From: Blautia sp. OF03-15BH
Lineage (GTDB): Bacteria; Bacillota; Clostridia; Lachnospirales; Lachnospiraceae
Direction: 5' to 3'
Assembly: GCF_003463065.1 (NCBI RefSeq)
Contig: NZ_QSCM01000025.1
Location: 1 to 35,744 of the forward strand
Length of the DNA stretch: 35,744 bases
Shown one piece after another: positions 7,862-16,682 of this stretch. The notes under the pieces are model-generated. The model did no database searches. It had not been told where the DNA came from and was given only the letters and a program-made list of their open reading frames with translations. Both the position numbers and the translations under genes were made by a program. The first letter of the stretch is position 1, and each line of letters begins with the position of its first letter.

Positions 7862-9638
7862 TTGTCTCACCCTCTCTTTCCTCTTCTTCCAGCTTCTGAA
7901 GATCTACCATTTTCCGGTATTCTTCGCAGGAAGCATAAAGCTCCCTGTGCGTACCTACGGCTTTCACTTCACCCTCATCCATGAAAATGATCTTATCCAT
8001 TTCCTCCACCGTTGAGATCCGGTGCGCAATGAGGAGCGTTGTCCTGCCTTCCCGCTTTTTCAGATTTTCCAGGATGATGCGCTCTGTCTTCGTATCCACG
8101 GCAGAAACAGAATCGTCCAGGATCATTACCGGAGCATTTTTGATCAGCGCTCTGGCAATGGAGATTCTCTGTTTCTGTCCACCGGAAACCGTCACGCCGC
8201 GTTCTCCGAGTACCGTATCGTAACCTTCCTTGAAATCAATGATATTTTCGTGAACATCTGCCATTTTCGCAGCCTGCTCCACCTGCTCATAATCTGCCTC
8301 ATCGAAGGAAAAGCCGATGTTCCGCTCGATGCTGTCAGAGAAAAGGAAGCTGTCCTGCGGCACATAGGCACAGCCTTCCCGGACAGAATGGATGGAAATA
8401 TCGTTGACATCCTGATCATCGATAAAGAGTGTGCCGTCTTCCACGTTGTAGGTCCGAAGGATCAGATCCACCAGCGTGGTTTTTCCAGAGCCTGTTTTTC
8501 CGACGATCCCTACGCTCTCACCGGCGTTTATGACAAAAGAAACGTTTTTCAGGACATCAAATTCCCCGTCCGGATAACGGAACGTCAGATTTCTGAATTC
8601 GATCTTTCCTTTGATTTCCTCTGCATCATGGACTCCCTGACGATCTTTCACATGAATCCTGGCATCCAGAAGCTCGCTGACGCGGTTCAGGGACGCCTTG
8701 CCGCGGGAAGTTTTCTCAATGAGCATGGAAACCGCCATGATCGGCCACACGATCGCAGAGAAATATCCGATGTACTCCACCAGCTGGCCGGCATTGAATT
8801 TTCCCTGGTAGACCAGATAACCGCCATAACCCAGGATCACACAGATCACCGATTCCACAAAAAGAGTGACCATGATATTCAGAAGTGTGGAGATCCGGGT
8901 ATAGGTCACATTGGTGTCCTCGTTTTCCTTGTTGAGTTTCCGAAAGGCATAGAGCTCCTTGTACTCTTTTACGAACGCTTTGATGACAGCAATACCGGAA
9001 TAACTCTCCTGTGCAAAATCAGAAAGGTCCGAAAAAGCCTGCTGGCGCTCTTCCCATTTCTTTACCATGACTTTTCCGAGTCCTGTTCCGACGGTCAGAA
9101 GGAAGGCCATTGGAATCAAGGCAAAAACGGTCAGCAGATGATCCATATTCCACATCTTAAGAATAGCCAGAAGCCCAAGCAGCAACGCATCAAAAAACAT
9201 CAGGACACCGTCACCGAAGCACTCCTGGATCGTATCCAGATCGTTGGTATAAAGACTCATAAGGTTTCCTACTTTATTGACCTGATAATACTCCTGCGAG
9301 AGCATGCGGCTGTGATCAAACATCCGGTTTCGAAGATCCGTTTCCACACGGACTGCCGCACTAAAAAAACAGACTCTCCAGAGAAAACGGCCAAAAACCA
9401 TGGCCAGAATGATCCAGATCATCGGCAGGCAGATCTGATCCAGCAGCACATCCATGGTGAACGCCACTCTCTGCCCGTCGATCACCACTTCGCCGCCATT
9501 TGTGCCATTGATCACCATGCGGTAGAGTTCCGGCACCTTGAGCTGAAAAAAATCAACCAGTACCAGTGCAGCCAGCCCGAGAAGAAGCAGCGGTGCATTT
9601 TTGAGGTAATACCGATTGATATGCTTTCCGAATATCAT
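7854..9638 (-). CDS. ABC exporter half-transporter, degenerate-site subunit
   Basis: A 594-residue exporter half with a six-helix domain (about 15-310) and an NBD (about 340-575). Walker A is GKTGSGKTT, the signature is canonical VSGGQKQR, and Walker B reads VMILDDSVSAVD: the catalytic Glu is replaced by Asp. This Asp, together with FSAGQ in the partner, marks one inactive ATP site and one active site, the hallmark of heterodimeric exporters (BmrCD, TM287/288, LmrCD). First gene of the two-gene operon; a GGGGGG site precedes the ATG. A promoter and a dyad lie just upstream, divergent from a BlaI/MecI-type repressor that probably controls it. Confidence 0.9.
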   Translation of the reverse strand: MIFGKHINRYYLKNAPLLLLGLAALVLVDFFQLKVPELYRMVINGTNGGEVVIDGQRVAFTMDVLLDQICLPMIWIILAMVFGRFLWRVCFFSAAVRVETDLRNRMFDHSRMLSQEYYQVNKVGNLMSLYTNDLDTIQECFGDGVLMFFDALLLGLLAILKMWNMDHLLTVFALIPMAFLLTVGTGLGKVMVKKWEERQQAFSDLSDFAQESYSGIAVIKAFVKEYKELYAFRKLNKENEDTNVTYTRISTLLNIMVTLFVESVICVILGYGGYLVYQGKFNAGQLVEYIGYFSAIVWPIMAVSMLIEKTSRGKASLNRVSELLDARIHVKDRQGVHDAEEIKGKIEFRNLTFRYPDGEFDVLKNVSFVINAGESVGIVGKTGSGKTTLVDLILRTYNVEDGTLFIDDQDVNDISIHSVREGCAYVPQDSFLFSDSIERNIGFSFDEADYEQVEQAAKMADVHENIIDFKEGYDTVLGERGVTVSGGQKQRISIARALIKNAPVMILDDSVSAVDTKTERIILENLKKREGRTTLLIAHRISTVEEMDKIIFMDEGEVKAVGTHRELYASCEEYRKMVDLQKLEEEEREGETNA

Positions 9639-9678
9639 TTGTTTGTCCCCCCGTTAATAAATTTTTAGACTCTCTGTG

Positions 9679-9726
9679 AATTGTTTGCAGAGAAACAATT
9701 TTACCTCATGATACCAAGACTGTCAT
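9679..9726 (-). promoter_or_regulatory. ABC exporter promoter with overlapping inverted repeat
   Basis: Minus strand: ATGACA (9726-9721), 17-nt spacer, TAAAAT (9703-9698). Immediately downstream, overlapping the -10 edge and start point, is a perfect 8-bp dyad AATTGTTT/AAACAATT with a 6-nt centre (9679-9700), well placed for a repressor to block transcription. The binding protein is not known; the divergent BlaI/MecI-like gene is the obvious candidate. Confidence 0.72.
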
Positions 9727-9845
9727 GAAAATACAAGTACTTGCCTCAACTCCGAGCAAGAAAAAAACAAGCTTTTTCTTTGCATAATTTCTGTATAAAA
9801 CATCCTCTTTTTACATTTTTATACCATCATTAATATAATTTTTTA

Positions 9846-9901
9846 TTGACAATCCCTACCTCTTTGATATAAAATCCAAATAAAACAGAAATGTTTTATT
9901 T
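9846..9901 (+). promoter_or_regulatory. Promoter and dyad upstream of the BlaI/MecI-type repressor
   Basis: Plus strand: TTGACA (9846-9851), 16-nt spacer, TATAAA (9868-9873). Directly after it, at the expected start point, is a perfect 10-bp inverted repeat AAATAAAACA/TGTTTTATTT with a GAAA centre (9878-9901). ACA...TGT half-sites are the core of known BlaI/MecI/CopY operators, so this may be an autoregulatory site. It could also fold as a short leader hairpin. Confidence 0.72.
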
Positions 9902-9975
9902 TCAAAGAAAACTCGGAATGTTTTCCGTTTGTTCTTTTGCCCCTTAATACACATCACAGGAAAGGAAGTGCCCAC

Positions 9976-10389
9976 ATGTTGGCAAAAGGAAAAACCTGGT
10001 CCCCTACCAGACGTGAACAGGATGTTTTGGAAGTTCTCTGGACAGGTGAAAAACCCATGACCGCCTCTGAAATCGTGAACGCAAACCCCGAACTGACTAT
10101 GAATACGGTTCAGGCAGTTTTAAGAAAGCTGCTCGGTCAGAAGATTATCGAAGTGGCCGACATCGTTTACAGCGGAACCGTTCTCTCCAGGAGTTATCGC
10201 CCCCTCATCTCTCATGATGAATTTATTTCTTCCCAATTCTCCCAGGATCTGGAACGCTTAAACAAAACCATTTCCAAACCCTCTCTTCTCAAGACCCTCT
10301 TTGATGCGGAAAAAGACCGCGACCGGGTAAAAGCAGAGATTGAAGAACTGGAACAAATGCTTGACGAATACAGAAAAAAACTGCAGTAA
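9976..10389 (+). CDS. BlaI/MecI/CopY family transcriptional repressor
   Basis: A 137-residue winged-helix repressor. The pattern SPTRREQDVLEVLW...TASEIV...TMNTVQAVLRKLLGQKII matches the DNA-binding domain of the BlaI/MecI/CopY (Penicillinase_R) family; the C-terminal 50 residues are helical and charged (DRDRVKAEIEELEQMLDEYRKKL), probably a dimerising coiled coil. The frame opens at a TTG at 9937, but the ATG at 9976 has AGGAAAGGAAG about 7 nt before it and begins the family N-terminus. No BlaR1/MecR1 sensor protease is adjacent, so the inducing signal is unclear. It is divergent from the ABC exporter operon. Confidence 0.82.
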   Translation: MLAKGKTWSPTRREQDVLEVLWTGEKPMTASEIVNANPELTMNTVQAVLRKLLGQKIIEVADIVYSGTVLSRSYRPLISHDEFISSQFSQDLERLNKTISKPSLLKTLFDAEKDRDRVKAEIEELEQMLDEYRKKLQ

Positions 10390-10432
10390 AAAAACACCTC
10401 CGGTCATTTCTATCTGACCGGAGGTATTTTTT
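10390..10432. terminator. Bidirectional terminator
   Basis: A perfect 11-bp stem ACCTCCGGTCA/TGACCGGAGGT (10396-10406 and 10415-10425) has T6 on the plus side and seven A residues on the other side. It can therefore end both the convergent repressor gene (plus) and the cytidylate-kinase-like gene (minus). Confidence 0.92.
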
Positions 10433-10438
10433 ACTTTT

Positions 10439-11041
10439 TTACATAACGGCGATACGCGCGTCAACATACTGAATCAGGGTCTGAAGCGTTCCATCGACAC
10501 CAAGTCTGCTGCTGTTGATGGAAAGATCATAGTTCCGGGAATCTCCCCAGGCGATCTCACAGTAACGATTATGGTACTGTTTTCTGCGCTTGTCCTTCTC
10601 TTTCATGAACTCCCTGGCTTCTTTTTCACTCATGTTGTAATACTTCATGACACGTTCTGCCTTCTTACTGATGTCTCCGCCCACAAAGATGGACACCAGG
10701 CAGTTGTATTCCCTGAGAATGGTCTCAGAGCAACGTCCGACTACCACAAAGGAATCGCCAACCTTGGCTTTTTCCCGAAGATAATCAAACTGCAGATTTG
10801 CCACATTCTGCTCCGGTGAACTGTTCAGGCCACGGACGGTACGGTACAGGAAACGGTTCCACTTTACCTCATCATAGGCTGCCAGCTCATTGCCGTCCAG
10901 GTTTCGCTTTGCTGCGATCTCTTTTAAAAGATCGTGATCGTACATGGGCAGTCCGTAATGGTCTGCAAGCCCCTGGGCGATCTCATGACCGCCGCTTCCA
11001 AATTCACGTCCTACAGAAATGATCAGCTGTTTTTTCTTCAT
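10439..11041 (-). CDS. Cytidylate kinase-like family protein
   Basis: A 200-residue P-loop protein of the Cytidylate_kin2 group. The N-terminus ISVGREFGSGGHEIAQGLA carries the nucleotide-binding loop, and YDHDLL, VVVGRC and the charged EKDKRRKQYHNRY lid-like segment follow. These proteins resemble CMP kinase (Cmk) but their true substrate is generally not established; the canonical cmk is normally elsewhere in the genome. It follows the permease gene by 21 bp on the same strand and ends at a strong bidirectional terminator. Confidence 0.8.
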   Translation of the reverse strand: MKKKQLIISVGREFGSGGHEIAQGLADHYGLPMYDHDLLKEIAAKRNLDGNELAAYDEVKWNRFLYRTVRGLNSSPEQNVANLQFDYLREKAKVGDSFVVVGRCSETILREYNCLVSIFVGGDISKKAERVMKYYNMSEKEAREFMKEKDKRRKQYHNRYCEIAWGDSRNYDLSINSSRLGVDGTLQTLIQYVDARIAVM

Positions 11042-11062
11042 ACAAATCTCCCCCTTGCTTTT

Positions 11063-12421
11063 TTACAGATATCTCACATAGATCATAACGAGGGATACTG
11101 CGATCACGATAGCCGTTGCCGGTGCCATGGCTTTGCAGTATCTGCCCCATTTGATGATGTGTCCTTCTTTTGCCGCGGTCGCAATACCCACAACATTTGC
11201 GGAAGCTCCGATAGGTGTTGCGCTTCCTCCGATATCCGTTCCCATGGCAAGTGCCCAGGAAAGAACGGTGATGTCGATTCCCTGTGTCGTTGCAGCCAGG
11301 TTCGTGATAACCGGGATCATGGTCGCTGCAAACGGAATATTGTCAATGAACGCACTGGCCACTGCCGAAACGATCACAATGATCGCGATCATCAAGGCGA
11401 TATTTCCGCCGCTGACCTTCTCAATGATGCCGGCCAGGATCTTCAGAACGCCCGTCTGCTCCAGACCGCCGACTACAACAAAAAGGCCGATAAAAAACAG
11501 AAGCGTCTCGTAATCAATCTTCTTTAAAAGTCCCGGTCCCTCTTTTCCTGCTGCGAGCAGTGTAGCCGCCGCGATACAGACACCAATCGTAGACACCGTA
11601 AGTCCGGTCTGCGCATGTGTCACCAGCAGAACCACGGCACAAAGAAAGATCACAGAGCTTGCGATAAAACCGCTCTTGCTGGTGATCGCCTCTGCCGGAT
11701 CCGGGTACTGGGATGGATCTTTTTTCGCCGCACCATTCTTCTCCAGCTCCTTATGGAAGATGAAGTAAAAGTATACAACGACAAGAACCAGTGCTACAAC
11801 GGCGATGAGACCGGTATTTTTGATAAAATCCATAAAGGTAAAGCCTAAAGAAGTACCGATGATGATGTTGGGCGGATCTCCGCACATGGTAGCCGAGCCT
11901 CCCAGGTTCGCACAGAAGATCTCTGAAAGGATCATGGGAACCGGATTAAATTCCAGAAGCTTGGAAAGCTCGATGGTCACAGCTGCCAGAAACAGGATCA
12001 CCGTAATGCTGTCGATAAACATAGCAAGTACAAAGGATAATACCATAAAGGTCACAAAAATAGGGATGACCTGATATTTTACCAGCTTTGCAAGACGCAT
12101 GCAGAGCCAGCGGAAAAAGCCGACCCTTGCCATTCCTTCCACCATGATCATCATACCTGCGATGAAGATAATGGTCTGCCAGTTGATACCGGAGGATGCC
12201 TCGGAGGACTCTCCGGCTGCGTACCAGAATGCTGTGGTGAAAATGCTTTTCACGTTGAGCGTTTCCCAGACTGCGTTCATGCTGTGCATGCCGAATCCAA
12301 ATACAAGGATCAGCGTCAGCAGTCCGCAGCCCAGTGTGATCAGATGTCTGTCCCATATTTCCAGAATGATCAAAACAAACATGGCCAAAAATATGATCAG
12401 TGCTAAAATCTGTGCTGTCAT
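11063..12421 (-). CDS. ArsB/NhaD-type ion permease
   Basis: A 452-residue membrane protein with roughly eleven hydrophobic segments, of the ion transporter superfamily that includes ArsB, NhaD and SLC13. Repeated pore motifs are visible: LGGSATMCGDPPNIIIGTSLG in the first half and GTDIGGSATPIGASANVVGIATA in the second half, separated by FIDNIPFAATMIPV. Substrate may be an oxyanion or Na+/H+; the sequence alone does not settle it and no arsR or arsC is nearby. GAGGG precedes the ATG. It starts 169 bp after the MarR stop and might receive read-through from the fab operon; no strong promoter was seen in that gap. Confidence 0.8.
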   Translation of the reverse strand: MTAQILALIIFLAMFVLIILEIWDRHLITLGCGLLTLILVFGFGMHSMNAVWETLNVKSIFTTAFWYAAGESSEASSGINWQTIIFIAGMMIMVEGMARVGFFRWLCMRLAKLVKYQVIPIFVTFMVLSFVLAMFIDSITVILFLAAVTIELSKLLEFNPVPMILSEIFCANLGGSATMCGDPPNIIIGTSLGFTFMDFIKNTGLIAVVALVLVVVYFYFIFHKELEKNGAAKKDPSQYPDPAEAITSKSGFIASSVIFLCAVVLLVTHAQTGLTVSTIGVCIAAATLLAAGKEGPGLLKKIDYETLLFFIGLFVVVGGLEQTGVLKILAGIIEKVSGGNIALMIAIIVIVSAVASAFIDNIPFAATMIPVITNLAATTQGIDITVLSWALAMGTDIGGSATPIGASANVVGIATAAKEGHIIKWGRYCKAMAPATAIVIAVSLVMIYVRYL

Positions 12422-12590
12422 TTGTTTTCCCTCTATTCTCTACATATTTTTTACAGGTACGAAGCTTTTCGGAAGCCCTGTCTCCCCTTTGCTCCGTCCT
12501 GATTATGAATATAGAGAACGATCATAAAGCTCTTCACGTTATCCACCTCGATGTTACATTTCCGTTCATTTATCCACATATCAGGGGTTT

Positions 12591-13028
12591 TCAACCCTTA
12601 TATTGTTCAAAAAAATCCACAAGGCCTGTCAGTGCCTTTTCCAAAATGGAAAGTTCCTCCGAATCCAGCTGCTGCATCACCTGTTCCGTCATGCGACGGT
12701 GAAATTCTGCATGATGTGCATAGGCTTTTTTCCCTTTTGCCGTCAAGCGGATATAAACCACCCTTCGATCCTTGCCGCTCCGTTCTCTTTCGGTATAGCC
12801 TTTTTTCACCAGGCCATTCATAGAGGTTGTCAAAGAACCGACCGTGATATGCAGAGCCGCAGCGATATCCGACATTTTCCGTCCATCCAGACCCACAGCT
12901 TCCATAATATGCATATCGTTATAGGTAAGATCCTTAAAATCTCCTGTCGTCAGCGCATTCTTTTCCAGCTGCCATACCTCATTAAACAGATGAACCAGTA
13001 CATCATTTATCACATTCCCGTTTTCCAC
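12591..13028 (-). CDS. MarR family regulator at the end of the fab operon (FabT-like)
   Basis: A 145-residue winged-helix MarR protein: helical dimerisation ends, a recognition region KMSDIAAALHITVGSLTTSMNGLVKKGYTER and the wing ERSGKDRRVVYIRLT. The frame is open back to 13097, but GTG at 13028 has GGAGGGG about 6 nt before it and gives normal family length. FabT, the fatty-acid synthesis repressor of streptococci, belongs to this family and lies with the same fab genes. Here the gene is last in the cluster, and a matching palindrome overlaps the fabH promoter. Its own extended -10 promoter and an upstream dyad suggest separate, possibly autoregulated, expression. Family is sure, FabT function is inferred. 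Confidence 0.8.
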   Translation of the reverse strand: MENGNVINDVLVHLFNEVWQLEKNALTTGDFKDLTYNDMHIMEAVGLDGRKMSDIAAALHITVGSLTTSMNGLVKKGYTERERSGKDRRVVYIRLTAKGKKAYAHHAEFHRRMTEQVMQQLDSEELSILEKALTGLVDFFEQYKG

Positions 13029-13050
13029 ACTCTGCCCCTCCCATTTATGA

Positions 13051-13142
13051 AGCCGGAATCCAGGATGTTTTCCTGAATTCCGGCTCCTGCTATCCAAGGA
13101 TTATACCACATTTTTTTTCCTTTGCCTATTGTGATTTTCACA
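13051..13142 (-). promoter_or_regulatory. Internal promoter, dyad and leader hairpin of the MarR gene
   Basis: On the minus strand an extended -10 TGGTATAAT (TATAAT at 13105-13100) lies about 70 bp ahead of the GTG start, with a weak -35 (TAGGCA). Upstream is the dyad TGTGA-N3-TCACA (13130-13142), the same 5-3-5 layout as the palindrome at the fabH promoter. In the leader, a 14-bp stem with one mismatch (13051-13064 and 13072-13085) ends about 10 nt before the ribosome site and has no T-run. Confidence 0.55.
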
Positions 13143-14853
13143 TTATTCGAAAGCGTTCCCATCGGTGTTTCAGCAATTCTTCATCAGAAAAGATTCCGTA
13201 CGTATCCAGGAAAAGCCGGATTCCTTCCCGGACGCGGCCGATCTCTTTCGGGAGATTTTCCAGTGTAAGGGGCACTTCTTCCGGAATCACTTCCTCTACC
13301 ATTCCCTGTTTTTTCAGCTGGTCGGCCGTCATTCCCATGACTTTTGCCGCTTCTCTGGCTCTGGAGCTGTCCTTCCATAAAATAGAAGCAAAGCCCTCCG
13401 GGGAAAGGATCGAATAAACGGCATGTTCCATCATCCAGACCTCATCTGCCAGGGCAAAAGCCAGGGCACCACCGCTTCCTCCTTCTCCGATAACCAGTGA
13501 AAAAACAGGGGTTTTCAGAGCAGAAAGATCATAAAGACTTCTGGCGATAGCCTCACCCTGTCCCCGTTCCTCTGCTTCCATTCCGCAGAAAGCACCTGGC
13601 GTATCCACAAAGAACAGAACGGGACGATGGAATTTTTCCGCCTGCTTCATGAGACGCTGGGCTTTCCGGTAGCCCTCCGGAGAGACCATACCGAAATTGC
13701 GTTTTACATTTTCTTTCGTTCCATGGCCTTTTTCCTGCGCAATCACAGTCACCGGTCTTCCTTCAAAAAACGCAAGCCCTCCGATCACAGAAGGATCATC
13801 CCGGAAACAGCGGTCTCCGTGAAGCTCTGTGAAACCATCAAAAAGAAGCGCCAGAAAGTCCGCACTTCTGGGGCGTTCCGCCGAACGGGCCAGAGAGACA
13901 TGGTCCCAGGCTTCCATACCTTCTTCCGGTTTTCTGCGTGCAAAGACGGTTTCCAGCTTTTTGTGAAGCTCTGCGATCTGTTTTTCTGAGGAGCACTCCT
14001 TCCTTTCCATCGGCAGTGCGTGCATCCGGAGAAGCTGATGTAAAGTCCGTTTCATCTCTTTCCGCTCCACAATGCCATCCAGAAAACCATGCTCAAGCAA
14101 GAATTCCGACTTCTGAAAACCGGCCGGCAGCTTCTGACCGATGGTCTGCTCGATCACACGGGGACCTGCAAAGCCGATCAGTGCACCCGGTTCTGCCAGA
14201 ATGATGTCACCCAGCATGGCAAAGCTGGCCGTCACACCTCCGGTCGTCGGATTCGTCAGCACACTGATATAAAGAAGGCCGGCATCGCTGTGACGGCGGA
14301 TGGCTGCGGAAGTCTTGGCCATCTGCATGAGAGAAGTCATCCCTTCCTGCATCCTGGCTCCTCCGGAGCAAACAAAAAAGATCACCGGAAGGCGGTCTTT
14401 CGTTGCCCGTTCCACCGCTCTGGTGATCTTTTCTCCCACCACTTCTCCCATGCTTGCCATGAGAAAACGGCTGTCACAGACGCCGAAGGCTGTAGGGATT
14501 CCGTTGATCCGTCCCTTTCCTGTGAGCACAGCCTCATCCAATCCTGTTTTTTCCCTGAGACCGGAAAGCTTCTCCAGATATCCACGGTATCCCATTGGAT
14601 TTTTTTCTTCCAGATCGGTATCCCACTCTTCAAAGCTTCCCTCATCCAGCACCTGCTCGATCCGGTGGCGGGCATGCATGCGAAAATAGTTTCCGCAGCT
14701 GGGACAGATATCCTGATTCTGTCTGGCCTCCTCCACAAAAACCGCAGTTTTGCAGACCTTACAACGCTTCATAAGTCCATCCGGGACCTCTGTGTGCTTT
14801 TTCCGCAGGATCCCTAAATTCACCGTCCGTTTAAAACTCTGCTTAAAGTTCAT
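13138..14853 (-). CDS. accDA: Fused acetyl-CoA carboxylase carboxyltransferase, beta-alpha (AccD-AccA)
   Basis: One 571-residue protein carries both carboxyltransferase subunits that move carboxyl from biotin to acetyl-CoA. The AccD part (about 1-285) has the zinc ribbon Cys31, Cys34, Cys50, Cys53, the SGGARMQEG motif (about 162-170) and PTTGGV. After a charged helical linker (about 285-315), the AccA part (about 320-571) shows HGDRCFRDD, GHGTKEN, DTPGA and GEGGSGGALA (about 455-464). Most bacteria have two separate genes; here there is one uninterrupted frame. Its ATG overlaps the accC stop by 11 bp and has GGAGGG upstream. Both active-site halves look intact. Confidence 0.93.
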   Translation of the reverse strand: MNFKQSFKRTVNLGILRKKHTEVPDGLMKRCKVCKTAVFVEEARQNQDICPSCGNYFRMHARHRIEQVLDEGSFEEWDTDLEEKNPMGYRGYLEKLSGLREKTGLDEAVLTGKGRINGIPTAFGVCDSRFLMASMGEVVGEKITRAVERATKDRLPVIFFVCSGGARMQEGMTSLMQMAKTSAAIRRHSDAGLLYISVLTNPTTGGVTASFAMLGDIILAEPGALIGFAGPRVIEQTIGQKLPAGFQKSEFLLEHGFLDGIVERKEMKRTLHQLLRMHALPMERKECSSEKQIAELHKKLETVFARRKPEEGMEAWDHVSLARSAERPRSADFLALLFDGFTELHGDRCFRDDPSVIGGLAFFEGRPVTVIAQEKGHGTKENVKRNFGMVSPEGYRKAQRLMKQAEKFHRPVLFFVDTPGAFCGMEAEERGQGEAIARSLYDLSALKTPVFSLVIGEGGSGGALAFALADEVWMMEHAVYSILSPEGFASILWKDSSRAREAAKVMGMTADQLKKQGMVEEVIPEEVPLTLENLPKEIGRVREGIRLFLDTYGIFSDEELLKHRWERFRIM

Positions 14854-16204
14854 TGCTTATCCCTCCGATCCTGTGTGTATTCAGAAATTCAATATCAAAG
14901 TTTCCAGCCTGATAGTCCGGATCACTGAGGATCTCATACTGATAATCGATGTTCGTGTCGATGCCGCTTAAAATGGTCTCCCCAAGGGCGCTTCTCATTT
15001 TTGCGATGGCTTCCTCTCTGGTCTTTCCATGGACGATGAGCTTTGCCACCATGGAATCATAATAAGGAGGCACCTGATAACCACTGTAGATCCCGGTATC
15101 CACCCGTACACCATTTCCCCCCGGGAAATGCAATTCTGAAATTTTTCCGGGAGAAGGACGGAATCCCTTCACCGGGTTCTCCGCATTGATCCGGCATTCG
15201 ATGGCATGACCTTCCAGGCGGACTTCCTCCTGGCTCACGGAAAGCGGCAGGCCGGAAGCGATCCGAAGCTGCTCCTTTACCAGATCCAGTCCCGTCACAA
15301 GCTCTGTCACCGGATGCTCCACCTGGATACGGGTGTTCATCTCCATGAAGTAAAAACGTCCGTCTCCCTCCAGGAGAAATTCAATGGTTCCGGCATTGAC
15401 ATAACCTGCTGCTTTTGCCGCTCCCACAGCCGCTTTTCCCATGGCACTTCTCAGTTCCTGGGAAATAGCAGCCGACGGGCTCTCCTCGATCATCTTCTGG
15501 TGATTTCTCTGAATGGAACAGTCGCGTTCTCCCAGATGGATCACATTCCCCTGGCTGTCTGCCAGGATCTGAAATTCAATGTGTCTGGGATGCTCCACAA
15601 AATGTTCGATATACATTGTGCCGTCGCCAAAGGCGGATTCCGCCTCTTTTTTTGCGGTAAGAAATGCCTGGGAAAATTCCTCTCTGGTCCAGGCGGTACG
15701 CATACCTTTTCCACCGCCGCCCAGAGCAGCCTTCACGATCACGGGATAACCGATCCTGTCTGCCTCTTTTTCTCCTTCTTCCACTTCGAGGATCGGATGG
15801 TCGGTCCCCGGAATTACCGGGATCCCCGCAGATACCATGGTGTTTCGTGCGATCTGTTTGTTTCCCAGAGCCCGGATCACGTTGGATGAGGGTCCTACGA
15901 AGGTCAGACCGCATTTCTCACAGACCTCCGCGAAACGGGCATTTTCTGAAAGAAAACCGAAACCCGGATGCACGGCATCTGCTCCTGTCACCATAGCTGC
16001 ACTTAAGATCCGCTCCATATTCAGATAGCTGTCTTTGGAAGGAGCCGGTCCGATGCAGACGGCCTCATCAGCCAGCTGCGTGTGCAGGCTGTCTTTGTCC
16101 GCCTCCGAATATACTGCCACAGTCGCAATTCCCATTTCTCTGCATGCCCGTATGATCCGGACAGCGATCTCGCCCCGATTGGCGATCAGCAATTTCTGTA
16201 TCAT
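14843..16204 (-). CDS. accC: Biotin carboxylase subunit of acetyl-CoA carboxylase
   Basis: A 453-residue ATP-grasp enzyme that carboxylates biotin on AccB using bicarbonate and ATP. Visible are the N-terminal LLIANRGEIAVRIIRAC, AVHPGFGFLSEN, the glycine-rich ATP loop GGGGKGMR (about 162-169), ERDCSIQRNHQK, and EMNTRIQVEHPVTE with the catalytic Glu/Arg. Full family length. It lies 17 bp after fabZ and overlaps accDA. Confidence 0.97.
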   Translation of the reverse strand: MIQKLLIANRGEIAVRIIRACREMGIATVAVYSEADKDSLHTQLADEAVCIGPAPSKDSYLNMERILSAAMVTGADAVHPGFGFLSENARFAEVCEKCGLTFVGPSSNVIRALGNKQIARNTMVSAGIPVIPGTDHPILEVEEGEKEADRIGYPVIVKAALGGGGKGMRTAWTREEFSQAFLTAKKEAESAFGDGTMYIEHFVEHPRHIEFQILADSQGNVIHLGERDCSIQRNHQKMIEESPSAAISQELRSAMGKAAVGAAKAAGYVNAGTIEFLLEGDGRFYFMEMNTRIQVEHPVTELVTGLDLVKEQLRIASGLPLSVSQEEVRLEGHAIECRINAENPVKGFRPSPGKISELHFPGGNGVRVDTGIYSGYQVPPYYDSMVAKLIVHGKTREEAIAKMRSALGETILSGIDTNIDYQYEILSDPDYQAGNFDIEFLNTHRIGGISNEL

Positions 16205-16221
16205 ATCTTCACCTTTGTCTC

Positions 16222-16650
16222 TCAGCCAACCATAAAAGTCAGCTCTGCTTTTACTGCGATCTCACCATCTACCGTTGCAATGGCCTCTCCGATACCGAGA
16301 GGACCTTTCTGCCGGATGATCCTGGTCTCCAGGCGAAGCTTGTCGCCCGGGCGGACCTTCCGTTTGAAACGGCATTTATCAATCCCTCCGAAATAAGCGA
16401 TTTTTCCCTTGTTTTCCGGTTTGGAAAGGATCGCTACCGCTCCTGTCTGAGCCAGGGCCTCCACGATCAGGACACCCGGCATCACCGGTTCCTGTGGAAA
16501 ATGTCCCTGGAAAAAGTCCTCACGGAAGGTCACACCTTTGTAACCAACCGCATATTCTCCAGGTTCGTAATCCTCAATGGCATCCACCAGAAGAAACGGA
16601 TGGCGGTGGGGAATGATGGCTTCGATTTCTTTGATATTTAAACTCTTCAT
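16222..16650 (-). CDS. fabZ: 3-hydroxyacyl-ACP dehydratase FabZ
   Basis: A 142-residue hot-dog-fold dehydratase. Catalytic His50 is in FQGHFP and Glu64 is in LIVEALAQ; IPHRHPFLLVD at the N-terminus is typical of FabZ rather than FabA. It makes trans-2-enoyl-ACP for FabK. It sits 32 bp after accB inside the fab operon. Confidence 0.97.
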   Translation of the reverse strand: MKSLNIKEIEAIIPHRHPFLLVDAIEDYEPGEYAVGYKGVTFREDFFQGHFPQEPVMPGVLIVEALAQTGAVAILSKPENKGKIAYFGGIDKCRFKRKVRPGDKLRLETRIIRQKGPLGIGEAIATVDGEIAVKAELTFMVG

Positions 16651-16682
16651 GTCTATCCTGCTTTCCTGTCCAGACTGTCCGG

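Noticed and set aside
8022..9668. Long plus-strand frame of 548 codons
   Set aside because: Exact antisense shadow of the ABC exporter gene; composition is His/Arg/Asp-rich and lacks domains.
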